A stretch of 64,000 nucleotides of DNA from JAWPMT01 sp965229785 (GTDB taxonomy: Bacteria > Bacteroidota > Bacteroidia > Cytophagales > Cyclobacteriaceae). This document shows positions 10,971 to 20,776 of the stretch, one piece after another. The notes below the pieces were generated by a model. That model searched no databases. It saw only the letters and a program-made list of their open reading frames with translations, and was not told the origin of the DNA. A program made the position numbers and the translations under genes. The stretch lies in contig CBDDJS010000001.1 in NCBI GenBank assembly GCA_965229785.1, positions 2,480,001 to 2,544,000 on the forward strand. Direction: 5' to 3'. Each line of letters begins with the position of its first letter. Position 1 is the first letter of the stretch.

Positions 10971-12059
10971 TCAACCCATAACTACCTTATATGCGCTGAT
11001 GAACGCTTCGTTGGCCTCCTGATCTCCAATAGTCACCCTTACACCTCTCGGATCTAACATTCCTTCGGCAGGTCGAACCATTACATGTTCGGCAGCCATC
11101 TTTCTGACAAAATCCGCCGAACTCATTTCAGGTCTGATCAAAATAAAATTGGCCTGGGTCTTCCAGAACTGGCAATCAAGCTGAGCTAACTGTTCGTACA
11201 AATAATCTCTGCCCTCACGTACTACCCTCACCGTTTCATTGATAAATGCTTCGTCTTTCAATGCAGCCATGGCCGCTTTCATGCTCAGAGTATTGACCAT
11301 AAAAGGCCTTCTTAAATTCCTCAAATACCCTGAAATCTCTGATGTACTGTAAGAATACCCTACCCTTAACCCTGCCAAGCCGTACGCTTTAGAAAAACTG
11401 TTCACAGCAACAACATTTTTCCCTTCTTTTATATAAGGTGTCGCACGGACATAATCTTCAGCGTCCGCAAACTGATAATACACTTCATCAAATAGCAGGA
11501 CAACATGATCCGGAAGATTCTGAATGAGATGATCTACTGATGATTTGGGAATATGCGTTCCGGTGGGATTGTTTGGACTCGTAATTAAGACAAGACGAGT
11601 TTTTTCATTGATGGCAGCGAGTATTCCGTCAACATCTAATTCAAATTGTTCTCCCGTTAAGGGAACGTCTACCGCTTGCGCCCCCATTTTCTCTCCAAAT
11701 CCCTTATAGGCAATAAACGCAGGACTTGAATAAATGAATTCCGTGCCCGGTTCAAGGAAGCCTCGCATTACTAACTCGATATTGGCTACCCCACTGTTCG
11801 TTGTAATGAATTGATCAGATTTGATTTGGCCATCATAGAATGACTCCAGGGCTTCATGAAATTCCTGATTTGTAGCTTCAGGGTACTCAAACGCCGAATG
11901 CGCATTTTTTGTCAACGCCTCCACTGCCAGAGGGCTGGCCCCTATAGGGTTTTCATTGGAAGATAACTTGTAGATCTTCTGTTTTGAATCTTCATCACGG
12001 GCCTTCCCTCCTTTATAAGTAGCCTGATTGAGTAAGTAGGATTTGAAATGTAGGGGCAT
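10971..12059 (-). CDS. HisC-like class I/II PLP aminotransferase
   Basis: The 362-residue protein is a fold-type I aminotransferase of the histidinol-phosphate aminotransferase type. Visible motifs are KLSSNENPIGASP near the N-terminus, TSPNNPTGTHIP for the PLP/substrate region, LLFDEVYYQF, and the Schiff-base lysine K224 in SFSKAYGLAGLRVGY. The length is normal for HisC (about 350-370). There is no his operon around it, so the substrate may be histidinol phosphate, an aromatic amino acid or something else; the family cannot be split from sequence reading alone. It is cytoplasmic, with no signal peptide. It lies 209 bases downstream of the M1 peptidase on the same strand. Confidence 0.85.
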   Translation of the reverse strand: MPLHFKSYLLNQATYKGGKARDEDSKQKIYKLSSNENPIGASPLAVEALTKNAHSAFEYPEATNQEFHEALESFYDGQIKSDQFITTNSGVANIELVMRGFLEPGTEFIYSSPAFIAYKGFGEKMGAQAVDVPLTGEQFELDVDGILAAINEKTRLVLITSPNNPTGTHIPKSSVDHLIQNLPDHVVLLFDEVYYQFADAEDYVRATPYIKEGKNVVAVNSFSKAYGLAGLRVGYSYSTSEISGYLRNLRRPFMVNTLSMKAAMAALKDEAFINETVRVVREGRDYLYEQLAQLDCQFWKTQANFILIRPEMSSADFVRKMAAEHVMVRPAEGMLDPRGVRVTIGDQEANEAFISAYKVVMG

Positions 12060-12268
12060 TGATAAAACTTATTTGTTAAGGCAAATAATAAACACCCAAA
12101 GCTACAGAAATGGTAAACAAAATGAATCGAAGGCTCTGCCTAAATCTCTTTTATGGAACGCCTCCTTAAAAAGCGTATCTAAAAGCAGGTGTTCGACCTC
12201 ACTGTTATTCAAACCGTGAGGCCTTAACAAGCCATCGCCTCCGTTGGATCAACGTCTAATCCGATTTA

Positions 12269-14485
12269 TCATTCATTTGATTTCTTGAATTGATCAAATC
12301 GCGAATTGCCCGCTTCTCTTGGAAAGACATTATCCTCTGCTTCAGCGTCTCCTGTCATTAGCGCTGGATCTAAAACGATCTTCTCCACTTTCTTTTGGAA
12401 TGCAAAGACTTTCGTTACTTCCTGCTCATTGTAGCGCCAGATCTCAGCGGGGATTTGTTTGGTTTCTTTCGTTCCATCTTCAAACTGGAATTCAAGGATG
12501 ACGGGAGTTACCAAACCACCTTTATTTTGAAGTTTTACCTGATAAAAGTTTTTATCCGAGAGGTTGGAGAAAATGGCTTTGTCATCCATTTTACTTCGAT
12601 ATTCTCCTCCAAAAGGCGTGTTTCTGACGAAAAACTCCTCAGGCTCACTTCCGAAATCGTAAGTTTTTTCACCTTTATCACCCAGGTTACCTGCTTCTAC
12701 TTTCAGGTCTTTCTCTACTGATTTTTTGTCGTTCTTCAGGCGATACCATTTAACCTCTTCCACCCCCACATCAACAAAATCCCTTGAATAGAACCAGCCT
12801 TTCCAGAACCAATCCAGGTCCACAGCTGAGGCATCTTCCATGGTGCGGAAGAAATCCGCAGGTTGGGGATGTTTGAACGCCCACCGAACGGCATATTCTT
12901 TAAATGCCTCATCAAACAATTCTGGTCCCATGACCAGTTCTCGGAGTACGGTAAGTGCCGCCGAAGGCTTTCCATAAGCGTTGTAACCGAGTTGGGTAAC
13001 TTGCTCAGGATTGGTCATGATTGGACGAATATATTTCTTATCTCCTTTCATGTAATTAGAAAGGCCTTTCGGAGTACCCCAGGTATCGCCTTCATAAATT
13101 TCAGGATAAAGCACTCGTTTCGTTTCCTTCTCCATAAACGTGTTCAGACCTTCATCCATCCATGCCCACTGGCGTTCGTCCGAATTCACGATCATTGGAA
13201 AAAAATTGTGACCCACTTCATGAATGATCACTTCAATCATCCCAGCCTTTTTCTGAGGCGGATAAGTGCCATCAGGATTAGGTCGACCATAATTGAAACA
13301 GATCATCGGATACTCCATCCCTATATTGGCCGTATGAACTGAAATGGCGACCGGATACGGATAATCAAAAGTTCGTTCGGAATAAAACTCCAAAGTATTT
13401 TTTACAGCCTTGGTAGATTCCTCTTCCCAGAGTGGATTCCCCTCTTTGGGATAAAATGACATGGCCAATGGTGTCTTATCATTAAGTTTCACGGCCTGGG
13501 CATCCCAGATGAACTTTCTGGAAGTCGCAAAGGCGAAATCCCGCACATCATTGGCTTTGAACTTCCACGTTTTTTGTTTGGAAGTGGCTTTCTTTTCATT
13601 TTCCCGGGCCTCATCCTCCGTAACAATGAATACCGGCTTATCGAAGGTCTTTTTGGCTTTCTCAAAACGCTCCAATTGCGTTTTACTCAATACTTCCTGT
13701 TCGTTCTGGAGCACTCCTGTCGCCCCCACGATGTGATCGGCCGGTACAGTAATCTCTACTTCATAATCTCCAAAAGGTAAAGCAAACTCTCCATCACCTA
13801 AAAACTGCTTGTTCTGCCAGCCATTTACATCATCGTAAACCGCCATCCTCGGGAAAAACTGAGCAATGGTATAAAGGTTATTATCATCTTCGGGAAAGTA
13901 TTCATAACCACTTCGCCCCCCGTCAATCATTCGATTGTTCAGTATGTATGACCACTTCACCTGAAAACTGACACGCTCCCCGGTCTTTAAGTCGGATTCC
14001 AATACCACTTTCATCATCGTGTTGTTGATAAGGTATTGCATATCTTTTCCCTGGGCGTTCTTTACATGATCTATTTGATATCCCCAACCATAATCCAATC
14101 CGCCCGTGTAGCCCAGGGTATATTTTGCCGGTATGGAATCGTGAATGACATTGGTTCGTGTCAAATCCGCCATATTACCATCCTTCCGTACATTTTGATC
14201 CAATTGTAACCACAAATAAGTCAGTGTGTGCGGCGAATTGTTGGTGTAAGTAATGGTTTCGGACCCGCTTAGTCGCTGTGTTTTCTCTTCAAGCACAACA
14301 TTGATTTTGTAATCCGCCTGTTGCTGCCAGTAGGATTCTCCAGGTGCTCCGGAGCCAGCGCGATAGGCATTGGGACCTGGTAACATGGGATCGATCTGTT
14401 CAAACTTCCCTTGCCAGTTTGCCTCTTCCTGAGCGAAAACCTGAACAGTTAATGTCAGCGTCAATAAGAATAAGATGTTTTTCAT
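12269..14485 (-). CDS. M1 family zinc metallopeptidase (aminopeptidase N-like), secreted
   Basis: A 738-residue protein starting at MKNILFLL; an ATG six codons upstream (14503) would put six residues before the signal peptide and is less likely. The signal peptide ends around VQVFAQEE. The zinc site is HEVGHNFF (His and Glu at residues 422-423, second His at 426) with the third ligand Glu in WAWMDEGLNTF about 19 residues later, the classic HExxH-x18-E arrangement of gluzincins. Known family members remove N-terminal residues from peptides; a periplasmic or cell-surface location is inferred. A weak hairpin (CCTCAC/GTGAGG, 12197-12221) lies 47 bases after the stop, without a T-run. The divergent upstream region carries a TGTAATATTACA palindrome 157 bases away. 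Confidence 0.9.
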   Translation of the reverse strand: MKNILFLLTLTLTVQVFAQEEANWQGKFEQIDPMLPGPNAYRAGSGAPGESYWQQQADYKINVVLEEKTQRLSGSETITYTNNSPHTLTYLWLQLDQNVRKDGNMADLTRTNVIHDSIPAKYTLGYTGGLDYGWGYQIDHVKNAQGKDMQYLINNTMMKVVLESDLKTGERVSFQVKWSYILNNRMIDGGRSGYEYFPEDDNNLYTIAQFFPRMAVYDDVNGWQNKQFLGDGEFALPFGDYEVEITVPADHIVGATGVLQNEQEVLSKTQLERFEKAKKTFDKPVFIVTEDEARENEKKATSKQKTWKFKANDVRDFAFATSRKFIWDAQAVKLNDKTPLAMSFYPKEGNPLWEEESTKAVKNTLEFYSERTFDYPYPVAISVHTANIGMEYPMICFNYGRPNPDGTYPPQKKAGMIEVIIHEVGHNFFPMIVNSDERQWAWMDEGLNTFMEKETKRVLYPEIYEGDTWGTPKGLSNYMKGDKKYIRPIMTNPEQVTQLGYNAYGKPSAALTVLRELVMGPELFDEAFKEYAVRWAFKHPQPADFFRTMEDASAVDLDWFWKGWFYSRDFVDVGVEEVKWYRLKNDKKSVEKDLKVEAGNLGDKGEKTYDFGSEPEEFFVRNTPFGGEYRSKMDDKAIFSNLSDKNFYQVKLQNKGGLVTPVILEFQFEDGTKETKQIPAEIWRYNEQEVTKVFAFQKKVEKIVLDPALMTGDAEAEDNVFPREAGNSRFDQFKKSNE

Positions 14486-14641
14486 TTGACTAAGTATTAT
14501 CATTTTAAAGCAAGCTCAAATCCAACAAAACCTACCAAAGCTCTTTAAGCCATCCGGCGAAAATAATGAGAGCTGACATGACTCTCAAGCATCATCCATA
14601 CCAATTGATATAAGTTCTGTGCGAATTATTGAAAATAATAT

Positions 14642-14653
14642 TGTAATATTACA
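14642..14653. promoter_or_regulatory. Perfect palindrome TGTAATATTACA, candidate operator (site 1)
   Basis: This 12-bp perfect palindrome sits between the divergent M1 peptidase and the first NTF2-like gene, 93 bases before the latter's ATG. The same 12-mer occurs at 15210, 20680 and 29860 and nowhere else in the window. GT-N2-TA-N2-AC symmetry is compatible with GntR-family operators. Confidence 0.6.
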
Positions 14654-14746
14654 TTAATCATTATGGTAATACACTGGAAATTATTCGAATGGCTAAAGAT
14701 CCACGTTAATGGAAAACATGCCATAAATGCTCAATAAATTCAAATC

Positions 14747-15181
14747 ATGATCAAAGCTATTCTTGTCTCTCTCCAACTCATCATCACCTTTGATCCCGAA
14801 GCGTTGAACATTGAAAAAACCTATCTCGAGTTTGTTGAAGCATTCAGACAACAAGACCTTACAACCCTCTTATCCTATCTGGAATACAGGAAATCCTCCA
14901 GTATGCTATTAGGCACTCAATTGCTTCAAGGAGAGGAAATCAAACAATATTATCAGAATACCTTCAGCAACCTGGCCCATGTTGATAATCTTAATGTCAG
15001 CAACATCCAGATCTCTGTGCTCACAAAATCAACGGCAATCCTCCACTGTCAATTTACTGAACTACTGACTACTAACGATGGTGACAAACTTTACTATGAA
15101 GGAGCTGCAATGTACTATTTTGAGAAACGCGGAAACACATGGAAAATCACAAACTCAGCTGGTACTGTTAAGTGTCCTTAA
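14747..15181 (+). CDS. NTF2-like (SnoaL/DUF4440-type) protein, 144 aa
   Basis: A small alpha+beta protein matching the cystatin-like cone fold of the NTF2-like superfamily: an N-terminal helix (KTYLEFVEAFRQQDLTTLLSYL), a middle section with GEEIKQYYQNTF, and C-terminal beta strands ending YYFEKRGNTWKITNSAGT. The N-terminus (MIKAILVSLQLIITF) is hydrophobic but not a clear signal peptide. Members bind small ligands or act as enzymes or immunity-type proteins; no specific function can be given. The next gene (15239) encodes a related protein with the same ending pattern (WKILTDHSS), so the two look like a diverged tandem pair, each preceded by the TGTAATATTACA palindrome. Confidence 0.6.
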   Translation: MIKAILVSLQLIITFDPEALNIEKTYLEFVEAFRQQDLTTLLSYLEYRKSSSMLLGTQLLQGEEIKQYYQNTFSNLAHVDNLNVSNIQISVLTKSTAILHCQFTELLTTNDGDKLYYEGAAMYYFEKRGNTWKITNSAGTVKCP

Positions 15182-15209
15182 AACGAATAATATATTTAAG
15201 TCATCATTT

Positions 15210-15221
15210 TGTAATATTACA
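15210..15221. promoter_or_regulatory. TGTAATATTACA palindrome (site 2)
   Basis: An exact copy of the 12-bp palindrome ends 17 bases before the ATG of the second NTF2-like gene. Such a position would cover the start of the transcript or the ribosome loading region, consistent with repression, but no promoter was mapped. Confidence 0.6.
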
Positions 15222-15238
15222 TTATTTTATATCAACGC

Positions 15239-15658
15239 ATGAAATTCCCTCTATTTTGTTTATTCACCATCGTATCTTCCATCGCATTAAGTCAGACATC
15301 AGATATGGCCTCTATTATGGAAAATTTCCAGCAACAGGAAATCTGCTGGAACAAACAGGACATGCACTGTTATTGTGAAGCATACGCAGATGCTGATTCA
15401 GTTCGTACGATCAGTAGCGCAGGAGTGACTTATGGAAAAGTACAAATACTACAGAACTACCTGAAATGGCCTAAAGAACGCATGGGTAAGCTGCATTTTG
15501 ACAAGATGAATATCACGAAAATGAGCACAGCATACTACTTCGTAACAGGTCGATTCAACCTCACTTATCCCAATGATGAAGTCCGCTCTGGTTTTTTCTC
15601 GGCGATAATGATCAAGCAGGGAGAGGCCTGGAAAATACTGACGGATCACTCAAGCTAG
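15239..15658 (+). CDS. Secreted NTF2-like (DUF4440-type) protein, 139 aa
   Basis: A signal peptide (MKFPLFCLFTIVSSIALSQ) is followed by a single NTF2-like domain: helix ENFQQQEICWNKQDMHCYCEAY, then YGKVQILQNYLKWP, and strands ending FFSAIMIKQGEAWKILTDHSS. The pattern matches secreted DUF4440/SnoaL-like proteins, which are usually ligand-binding or of unknown role. Three cysteines (two as CYC) in the N-terminal helix are unusual for this small fold. It is convergent with the permease gene that ends at 15734. Confidence 0.65.
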   Translation: MKFPLFCLFTIVSSIALSQTSDMASIMENFQQQEICWNKQDMHCYCEAYADADSVRTISSAGVTYGKVQILQNYLKWPKERMGKLHFDKMNITKMSTAYYFVTGRFNLTYPNDEVRSGFFSAIMIKQGEAWKILTDHSS

Positions 15659-15733
15659 GCTAGCGCAGATGTCCATCATTGTGGAGTACACGATTAGAAT
15701 CATCCAAAAAGCGTTTTGATCAATACGCTCTTC

Positions 15734-18187
15734 TTATTCTATTTTCAACGCTTCCACGGGATTGGACTTTGCAAGCTGCCAGGCTTGCTGCCCAATTGAC
15801 AGTAAAGTGATCACCAAAACAATGATCGTGGAAAGGACCACATAAGACAGGTTAAGTTTGGTGCGATAAGCAAAGGTTTCCAGCCATTGGTCGATTGCTG
15901 CCCAGACAATTGGTGTTGCTAACAAAACCCCAAAGAAGATCAGCACAAAGTAGGATTTGCACATCAACACAAATATGCTGCTTTGCGTTGCTCCAATGGA
16001 CTTTCTAATGGCCATTTCCCGAAGCCGCTGACGTACGGTATAGACAGACATACCAAAGAGCCCTACGCAGGTGAGTATCAAAATAATTGCCGAAAAAACA
16101 GTAACCAGCATCAGGAATCGGGTTTCATTGTTGTATTGTCGGTTAAAATAATCTTCCAAAAAGAAGTGATCAAATGGATTCCCAGGAAACACATCATTCC
16201 ATATTCGCTCGATGTTAGAAATGGTTTCCTGGTAATTTGCACTTGAAAGTTTGATGGAATAGAATTCCCCCCAGCTTGTGGAACACACAAAAAATATGGG
16301 ATCTACGGACTTCTTCAAGGACTCCTGATGATAGTCATTGACCACCCCTACTACTTGCCGTTTAAAATCTGAATTAGCGATGAAAATCTGCTTCCCAATG
16401 ATCTCCTGAGGATCGTCATACCCCAGCACTTTAGCTGCTTGTTGTGTAATGATCGCTCCATTTTGAGGGTCAGAAGCATGGTCCGTTGAGAAATTCCTAC
16501 CAGCCAGTAATTTCATACCATACGTTGAGATAAAATCGTAATCCATGCTGTTCCACCTTAGGGTCACCGGTGAGTTCAATGGATTATCCCTGACCTCAAA
16601 TAGAGACTTATATTCACGCTTTTTGCCGGGAATAGTCAGGGAAGCAGTCACATTTGATACGCCTCTCAGAGATTTCAATTGGTTTTGAAAAGACTGTAAG
16701 GCATTCCCCTTCTCATCCGGATCTTTCGGTGTAATTCCGGGGCGTTCTATGATCAACACGCGATCCGTTTCCAAGCCAATGTCCTGGTCAAGTAAATAGG
16801 CAATCTGATCCTTTACCAAAAAAGTCCCGGACAGCAAAGCAATGGCAATGATGAACTGGAAAACGATTAAGCCATTCCTCAACAACCGGCCTGTATTGGT
16901 ATGACGAATCCTCCCCTTCAGCGTCTCTACAATCCGATGATTAGATAAGACAAATCCCGGATAAATTCCAGTAAGCGTAATGCATCCGATCAGAAATAGT
17001 CCTACCACCATAAGAAAGTCCCAACGGAGTAGATGCGTCAAACTGAAGGGGATTTCCGTTAAATCGGACAACCAGGGTAAAGACAGGACCGTAAGCATCA
17101 GCCCTAGTAATGTACTGATCGCAACCATAACGCCTACTTCTATGATAAACTGACTGATCAGGGAAAATCTATCCGCCCCGAGCACCTTTCTAACCCCAAC
17201 CTGACGAGATCGATCCATGAAACTGGCTGTAGAGAGGTTAACATAGTTGATACAAGCTAAAATGGCGATAAAAAAGGCAATGATCAGCATGATCTCCACA
17301 GTGACATGACTCCCATTAACTTGCTGCTCTTCCGCGATTTCTGAGTTCAAATGGATATCTGCCACCGGTTGTAATTCGATCTCGTCTCTTCGACCTTCCT
17401 GTTTTGAGGCAAAGGATGCTTGTATTCTCTTAAAACCTTCTTCAATATCCCGAGGACGTGTACCAGATGTCAACCGAATGTAGGTGTACATGTCATTACG
17501 TTCCCAACTTTGATCATATCGATCTCTAGCCCCCTCGTAACGGGAATAGAGGGTGCTGTAAGAAAATAACACATCAAACTGCAGATGCGAATTTTCAGGC
17601 ACCCTCACCACCCCCATTATTGAACACAACTCATCATTATTGTCATCATCTTGCATCCTTAAGGTTTTACCAATGGGATTCGTATCTCCAAAGTACAACC
17701 TGGCCATGTCTTCGCTTAAAACGGCACTAAAAGGCTCACTCAACGCCGCTTTCGCTTCCCCGTAAATCACCTCATATCCCATCAGATCTAAAAGATCCGG
17801 ATCAGCATACAGGAAATCTCTTTGTTTGTATTTTATCGGATCCCCGCTTTCCGGCACATGAGTGATGATCACGTTGTTTTTGTACCCGAGATTATACAAC
17901 CTGGCATAAGCCTCAACTGCTGGCAACTCCCTAATTAGCGCTGGTCCAACCGCGGGATAGTTTTCTGTGGTATGTAGCGCCAGTTCGTCACCATTGAACT
18001 GTTTTAAAGCCACACGATAGATACGTTCGATATCCGGTACGAAATCCTCGTAACGTTGCTCGAACTGGACGAACAGAATAATCAGGAAAAAAGAGGCACT
18101 CCCTATGGAAATCCCTATCAGGTTCAGTAAACTGAACAGCCCCTGTTTTCTGATGCTACGAATGGCACTGATCAACGATCTTTTCAT
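15734..18187 (-). CDS. MacB/FtsX-type ABC transporter permease (817 aa), second gene of a pair
   Basis: A fused permease with two FtsX modules. The N-terminal membrane segment is near residues 17-42 (LFSLLNLIGISIGSASFF) and is followed by a periplasmic MacB-type domain. Three membrane segments around residues 285-410 include the phrase VGVRKVLGADRFSLI, then comes a second N-terminal-like segment and periplasmic domain. The last three segments contain REMAIRKSIGATQSSIF. Such proteins couple to a separate ATPase (MacB/LolD type) for export or mechanotransmission, yet no ATPase gene is in the window. It lies 28 bases behind the 18216-20645 permease, so the two are probably cotranscribed. The substrate is unknown. 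Confidence 0.85.
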   Translation of the reverse strand: MKRSLISAIRSIRKQGLFSLLNLIGISIGSASFFLIILFVQFEQRYEDFVPDIERIYRVALKQFNGDELALHTTENYPAVGPALIRELPAVEAYARLYNLGYKNNVIITHVPESGDPIKYKQRDFLYADPDLLDLMGYEVIYGEAKAALSEPFSAVLSEDMARLYFGDTNPIGKTLRMQDDDNNDELCSIMGVVRVPENSHLQFDVLFSYSTLYSRYEGARDRYDQSWERNDMYTYIRLTSGTRPRDIEEGFKRIQASFASKQEGRRDEIELQPVADIHLNSEIAEEQQVNGSHVTVEIMLIIAFFIAILACINYVNLSTASFMDRSRQVGVRKVLGADRFSLISQFIIEVGVMVAISTLLGLMLTVLSLPWLSDLTEIPFSLTHLLRWDFLMVVGLFLIGCITLTGIYPGFVLSNHRIVETLKGRIRHTNTGRLLRNGLIVFQFIIAIALLSGTFLVKDQIAYLLDQDIGLETDRVLIIERPGITPKDPDEKGNALQSFQNQLKSLRGVSNVTASLTIPGKKREYKSLFEVRDNPLNSPVTLRWNSMDYDFISTYGMKLLAGRNFSTDHASDPQNGAIITQQAAKVLGYDDPQEIIGKQIFIANSDFKRQVVGVVNDYHQESLKKSVDPIFFVCSTSWGEFYSIKLSSANYQETISNIERIWNDVFPGNPFDHFFLEDYFNRQYNNETRFLMLVTVFSAIILILTCVGLFGMSVYTVRQRLREMAIRKSIGATQSSIFVLMCKSYFVLIFFGVLLATPIVWAAIDQWLETFAYRTKLNLSYVVLSTIIVLVITLLSIGQQAWQLAKSNPVEALKIE

Positions 18188-18215
18188 TGTCTCTTTTGGG
18201 TTGATTCGTTTTTAC

Positions 18216-20645
18216 TTATTCTCGTCCGATGGCTTCAACTGGGTTTCTCATCGCGGCCTGAAAAGTGATGATACTGATCACCATGATCATGATCACTGTA
18301 AAACTTAGGCCAGCAATTGGAAAATAGAGGTAATTGATCCCCGCGGAATAGGCATACGAATCCAGCCACCGGCTTATTAGTAGAAAGGCTATGGGCCACA
18401 CAATGAGATTGGCCACCAGTGACAGCATGAGAAAGTCTTTGGACAGAATCACCATGATCTGGGAAATGGTGGCCCCCAGCACCTTTCTTATGCCAATCTC
18501 TTTTACCCTCTCCGCTGCGATGAAAAAGGACAGTCCAATCACTCCAAAACCTGAAATAACGATCGCCAGTAGTGCGAAACTTTTAAATAATCGGGCAAAC
18601 AATATTTCATTTTCGTAGAGGTCATTGAAATCTTCTTTCAGGAAAGAATACCGCAATGGCTCTGACGGTATGTACGAACTCCAGGTTTCTTCAATATGCT
18701 GTATAGCCCTATCCACTGCTACATTAGGTTGCAGGCGAATAGAAATGGTTTGTGGTTGGGTAGTATTGATATTTCGTTCTGGTACCCCAATAAAAACCAT
18801 GGGTCGAATGGTTTCGTGGAGAGAAGCGAAATGAAAATCCTGCAAAACCCCTACGATTTTTCTTGGTGAATCCTGACCGGTTATGAGGACTTCCTTACCA
18901 ATGGCTTCTTCCGGGGACCATCCCACCATTCGGGCGCAAGCCCTGTTGATCACAACCGCCGCGCTATCGCTGGACAGATCATCTTCAAAGAACCGCCCAC
19001 TGATCAGGTCCAGACCATAAGTGGCATGAAAGTCATAACCCGTAACAAATAAGCTAAATAAAAATCGTTCGGTAGCGGAATTTCCAATGGCCTGAAATGT
19101 ACCTCCACCACTCTCTCTTCCGGGAATATGAAAACTGGTTGTAACAGCGGCCACCTCAGGGTGATTCTCCAATTCATTTACAAATGTTCGATAACGAGAC
19201 CCCAGGACATTAGAAACTTCCAACAAGACCATGTTATCCTTTTCAAATCCCAATTTCTGATTGCGCATGAAATCGAGCTGACGAACGATGAACAGCGTAG
19301 CCAACACCATAAAGAGAGAAGCACAGAACTGAAATGTGACCAGGATATTTCTAAGACCAAACTTTCTGTTTGAAATCGTGACTCCTCCTTTGAAAATCTT
19401 GATGATCGCCAACGACGACATGAATGTGGCCGGATATAAGCCCGACAATACCCCTACCAGAATGCCTAACAGCAAAAGAAAACTGACTAAACCAAGAGGG
19501 TGAAAATCAGATAGAGCAATCTCTTTCCCTGCAAACTGATTGAAATAAGGCAGTAGCATACAGGCGACCAAAAAGGACAAAACCACGGCCAGGATAGCTA
19601 TAATCGTCGATTCTGTTAAGAATTGAAAAGTCAATTGACGTCTGGACGAACCAAGTACCTTTCGCACGCCTATTTCTTTGCTACGGTTCACCGCATAACC
19701 CGTTGATAAATTGGTGAAATTGAAACAGGCGATGGCCAGGATCATGACCGCCACTATTACGAATAATATCACGTATTGTATATCACCATTGGGAGCCAAT
19801 TCCCGGGATAATCGGCTATTCAAGTGGATAGATTGAATAGGTTGTAAGAAATAGTCATGGATGTTTCCTGCCTCGACATATTCCTGATAGGTCTTTCCTA
19901 ATATGGATTCCACCTGTGGTCCAAAGTGAGGCTCCAGTATCTCCGGCAGCTTGGCATTCACTGATTCAAAGTGAGATTCATCCCAAAGTTTCACGTAGTT
20001 GTACGTGGAATATGAGCCCCAAAAAGTGCTTCCAGATACAGGAAACGTCCGAAATGAGATCAACATATCGAACCGAAAATGACTTTTCTTGGGTACGTTT
20101 TCACAAATTCCGGCAATTCGGTATCTGGTTGTGTCCCCTATCTCAACCAATTGATCGAGTCCACCCTCTTCGCCGAAATATTTACGATTCATGTCCTCCG
20201 TAATCACCACCGCATTGGGTGCCTTGAAAGCCTCTGTAGATCCCTCCAGTAAATGAACCCCAAACAGGTCAAAGAAAGTTGAATCTGCTGCATAGGCCCG
20301 ATCTTCGTAGAAGATACGGTCACCGACTTTTACCCTGATCTGATTCAGGTCAAAAACCCGCGTTTGGGACTGAATTTCAGGAAATTCATCAACTATCGTA
20401 GGCCCCAGTGGTGGTGGTGTGGTGGCATAGCTATTTTGGCGATCTGGAAAATACCGATTCAGCGCTACACGGTATACCCGTTCGTGATCGGGATGGTAAG
20501 TATCGTATCCGATTTCGTCCCACACGTAAGCAAACATGAGGATTGCCACACAAACCCCGAGGCTAAACCCCAGCACATTGATAACCAGAAAACTTTTTCT
20601 TTTCCTTAGGTTTCGGATGGCTGTCTGAAGGTAGGTCTTAAGCAT
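18216..20645 (-). CDS. MacB/FtsX-type ABC transporter permease (809 aa), first gene of a pair
   Basis: It has the same double-FtsX architecture as its downstream neighbour. There is an N-terminal anchor (SFLVINVLGFSLGVCVAILM), a periplasmic MacB-like domain, membrane segments with IGVRKVLGSSRRQLT, a second module, and terminal segments with IGIRKVLGATISQIM. The repeated (I/V)G(V/I)RKVLG signature at the cytoplasmic edge of the FtsX helices is typical of these Bacteroidota permeases. The start ATG at 20645 lies 34 bases downstream of a perfect TGTAATATTACA palindrome, so this two-gene unit is likely regulated separately from the upstream secreted-protein operon. No ATP-binding subunit is nearby. 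Confidence 0.85.
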   Translation of the reverse strand: MLKTYLQTAIRNLRKRKSFLVINVLGFSLGVCVAILMFAYVWDEIGYDTYHPDHERVYRVALNRYFPDRQNSYATTPPPLGPTIVDEFPEIQSQTRVFDLNQIRVKVGDRIFYEDRAYAADSTFFDLFGVHLLEGSTEAFKAPNAVVITEDMNRKYFGEEGGLDQLVEIGDTTRYRIAGICENVPKKSHFRFDMLISFRTFPVSGSTFWGSYSTYNYVKLWDESHFESVNAKLPEILEPHFGPQVESILGKTYQEYVEAGNIHDYFLQPIQSIHLNSRLSRELAPNGDIQYVILFVIVAVMILAIACFNFTNLSTGYAVNRSKEIGVRKVLGSSRRQLTFQFLTESTIIAILAVVLSFLVACMLLPYFNQFAGKEIALSDFHPLGLVSFLLLLGILVGVLSGLYPATFMSSLAIIKIFKGGVTISNRKFGLRNILVTFQFCASLFMVLATLFIVRQLDFMRNQKLGFEKDNMVLLEVSNVLGSRYRTFVNELENHPEVAAVTTSFHIPGRESGGGTFQAIGNSATERFLFSLFVTGYDFHATYGLDLISGRFFEDDLSSDSAAVVINRACARMVGWSPEEAIGKEVLITGQDSPRKIVGVLQDFHFASLHETIRPMVFIGVPERNINTTQPQTISIRLQPNVAVDRAIQHIEETWSSYIPSEPLRYSFLKEDFNDLYENEILFARLFKSFALLAIVISGFGVIGLSFFIAAERVKEIGIRKVLGATISQIMVILSKDFLMLSLVANLIVWPIAFLLISRWLDSYAYSAGINYLYFPIAGLSFTVIMIMVISIITFQAAMRNPVEAIGRE

Positions 20646-20679
20646 AAAGCAAACATTGTAACCAATACAAAATAATTAA

Positions 20680-20691
20680 TGTAATATTACA
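20680..20691. promoter_or_regulatory. TGTAATATTACA palindrome (site 3)
   Basis: An exact copy of the palindrome in the 131-base gap between the PD40 gene and the permease pair, 34 bases upstream of the first permease ATG on the minus strand. Confidence 0.6.
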
Positions 20692-20776
20692 ATAAAGAAA
20701 TATTGTTCGAAGCGATTTTTGATCAGCGGTAAAAAGAAAGCAGCAGCATTTCCCATACCGCCGCTTATCCAATGTG

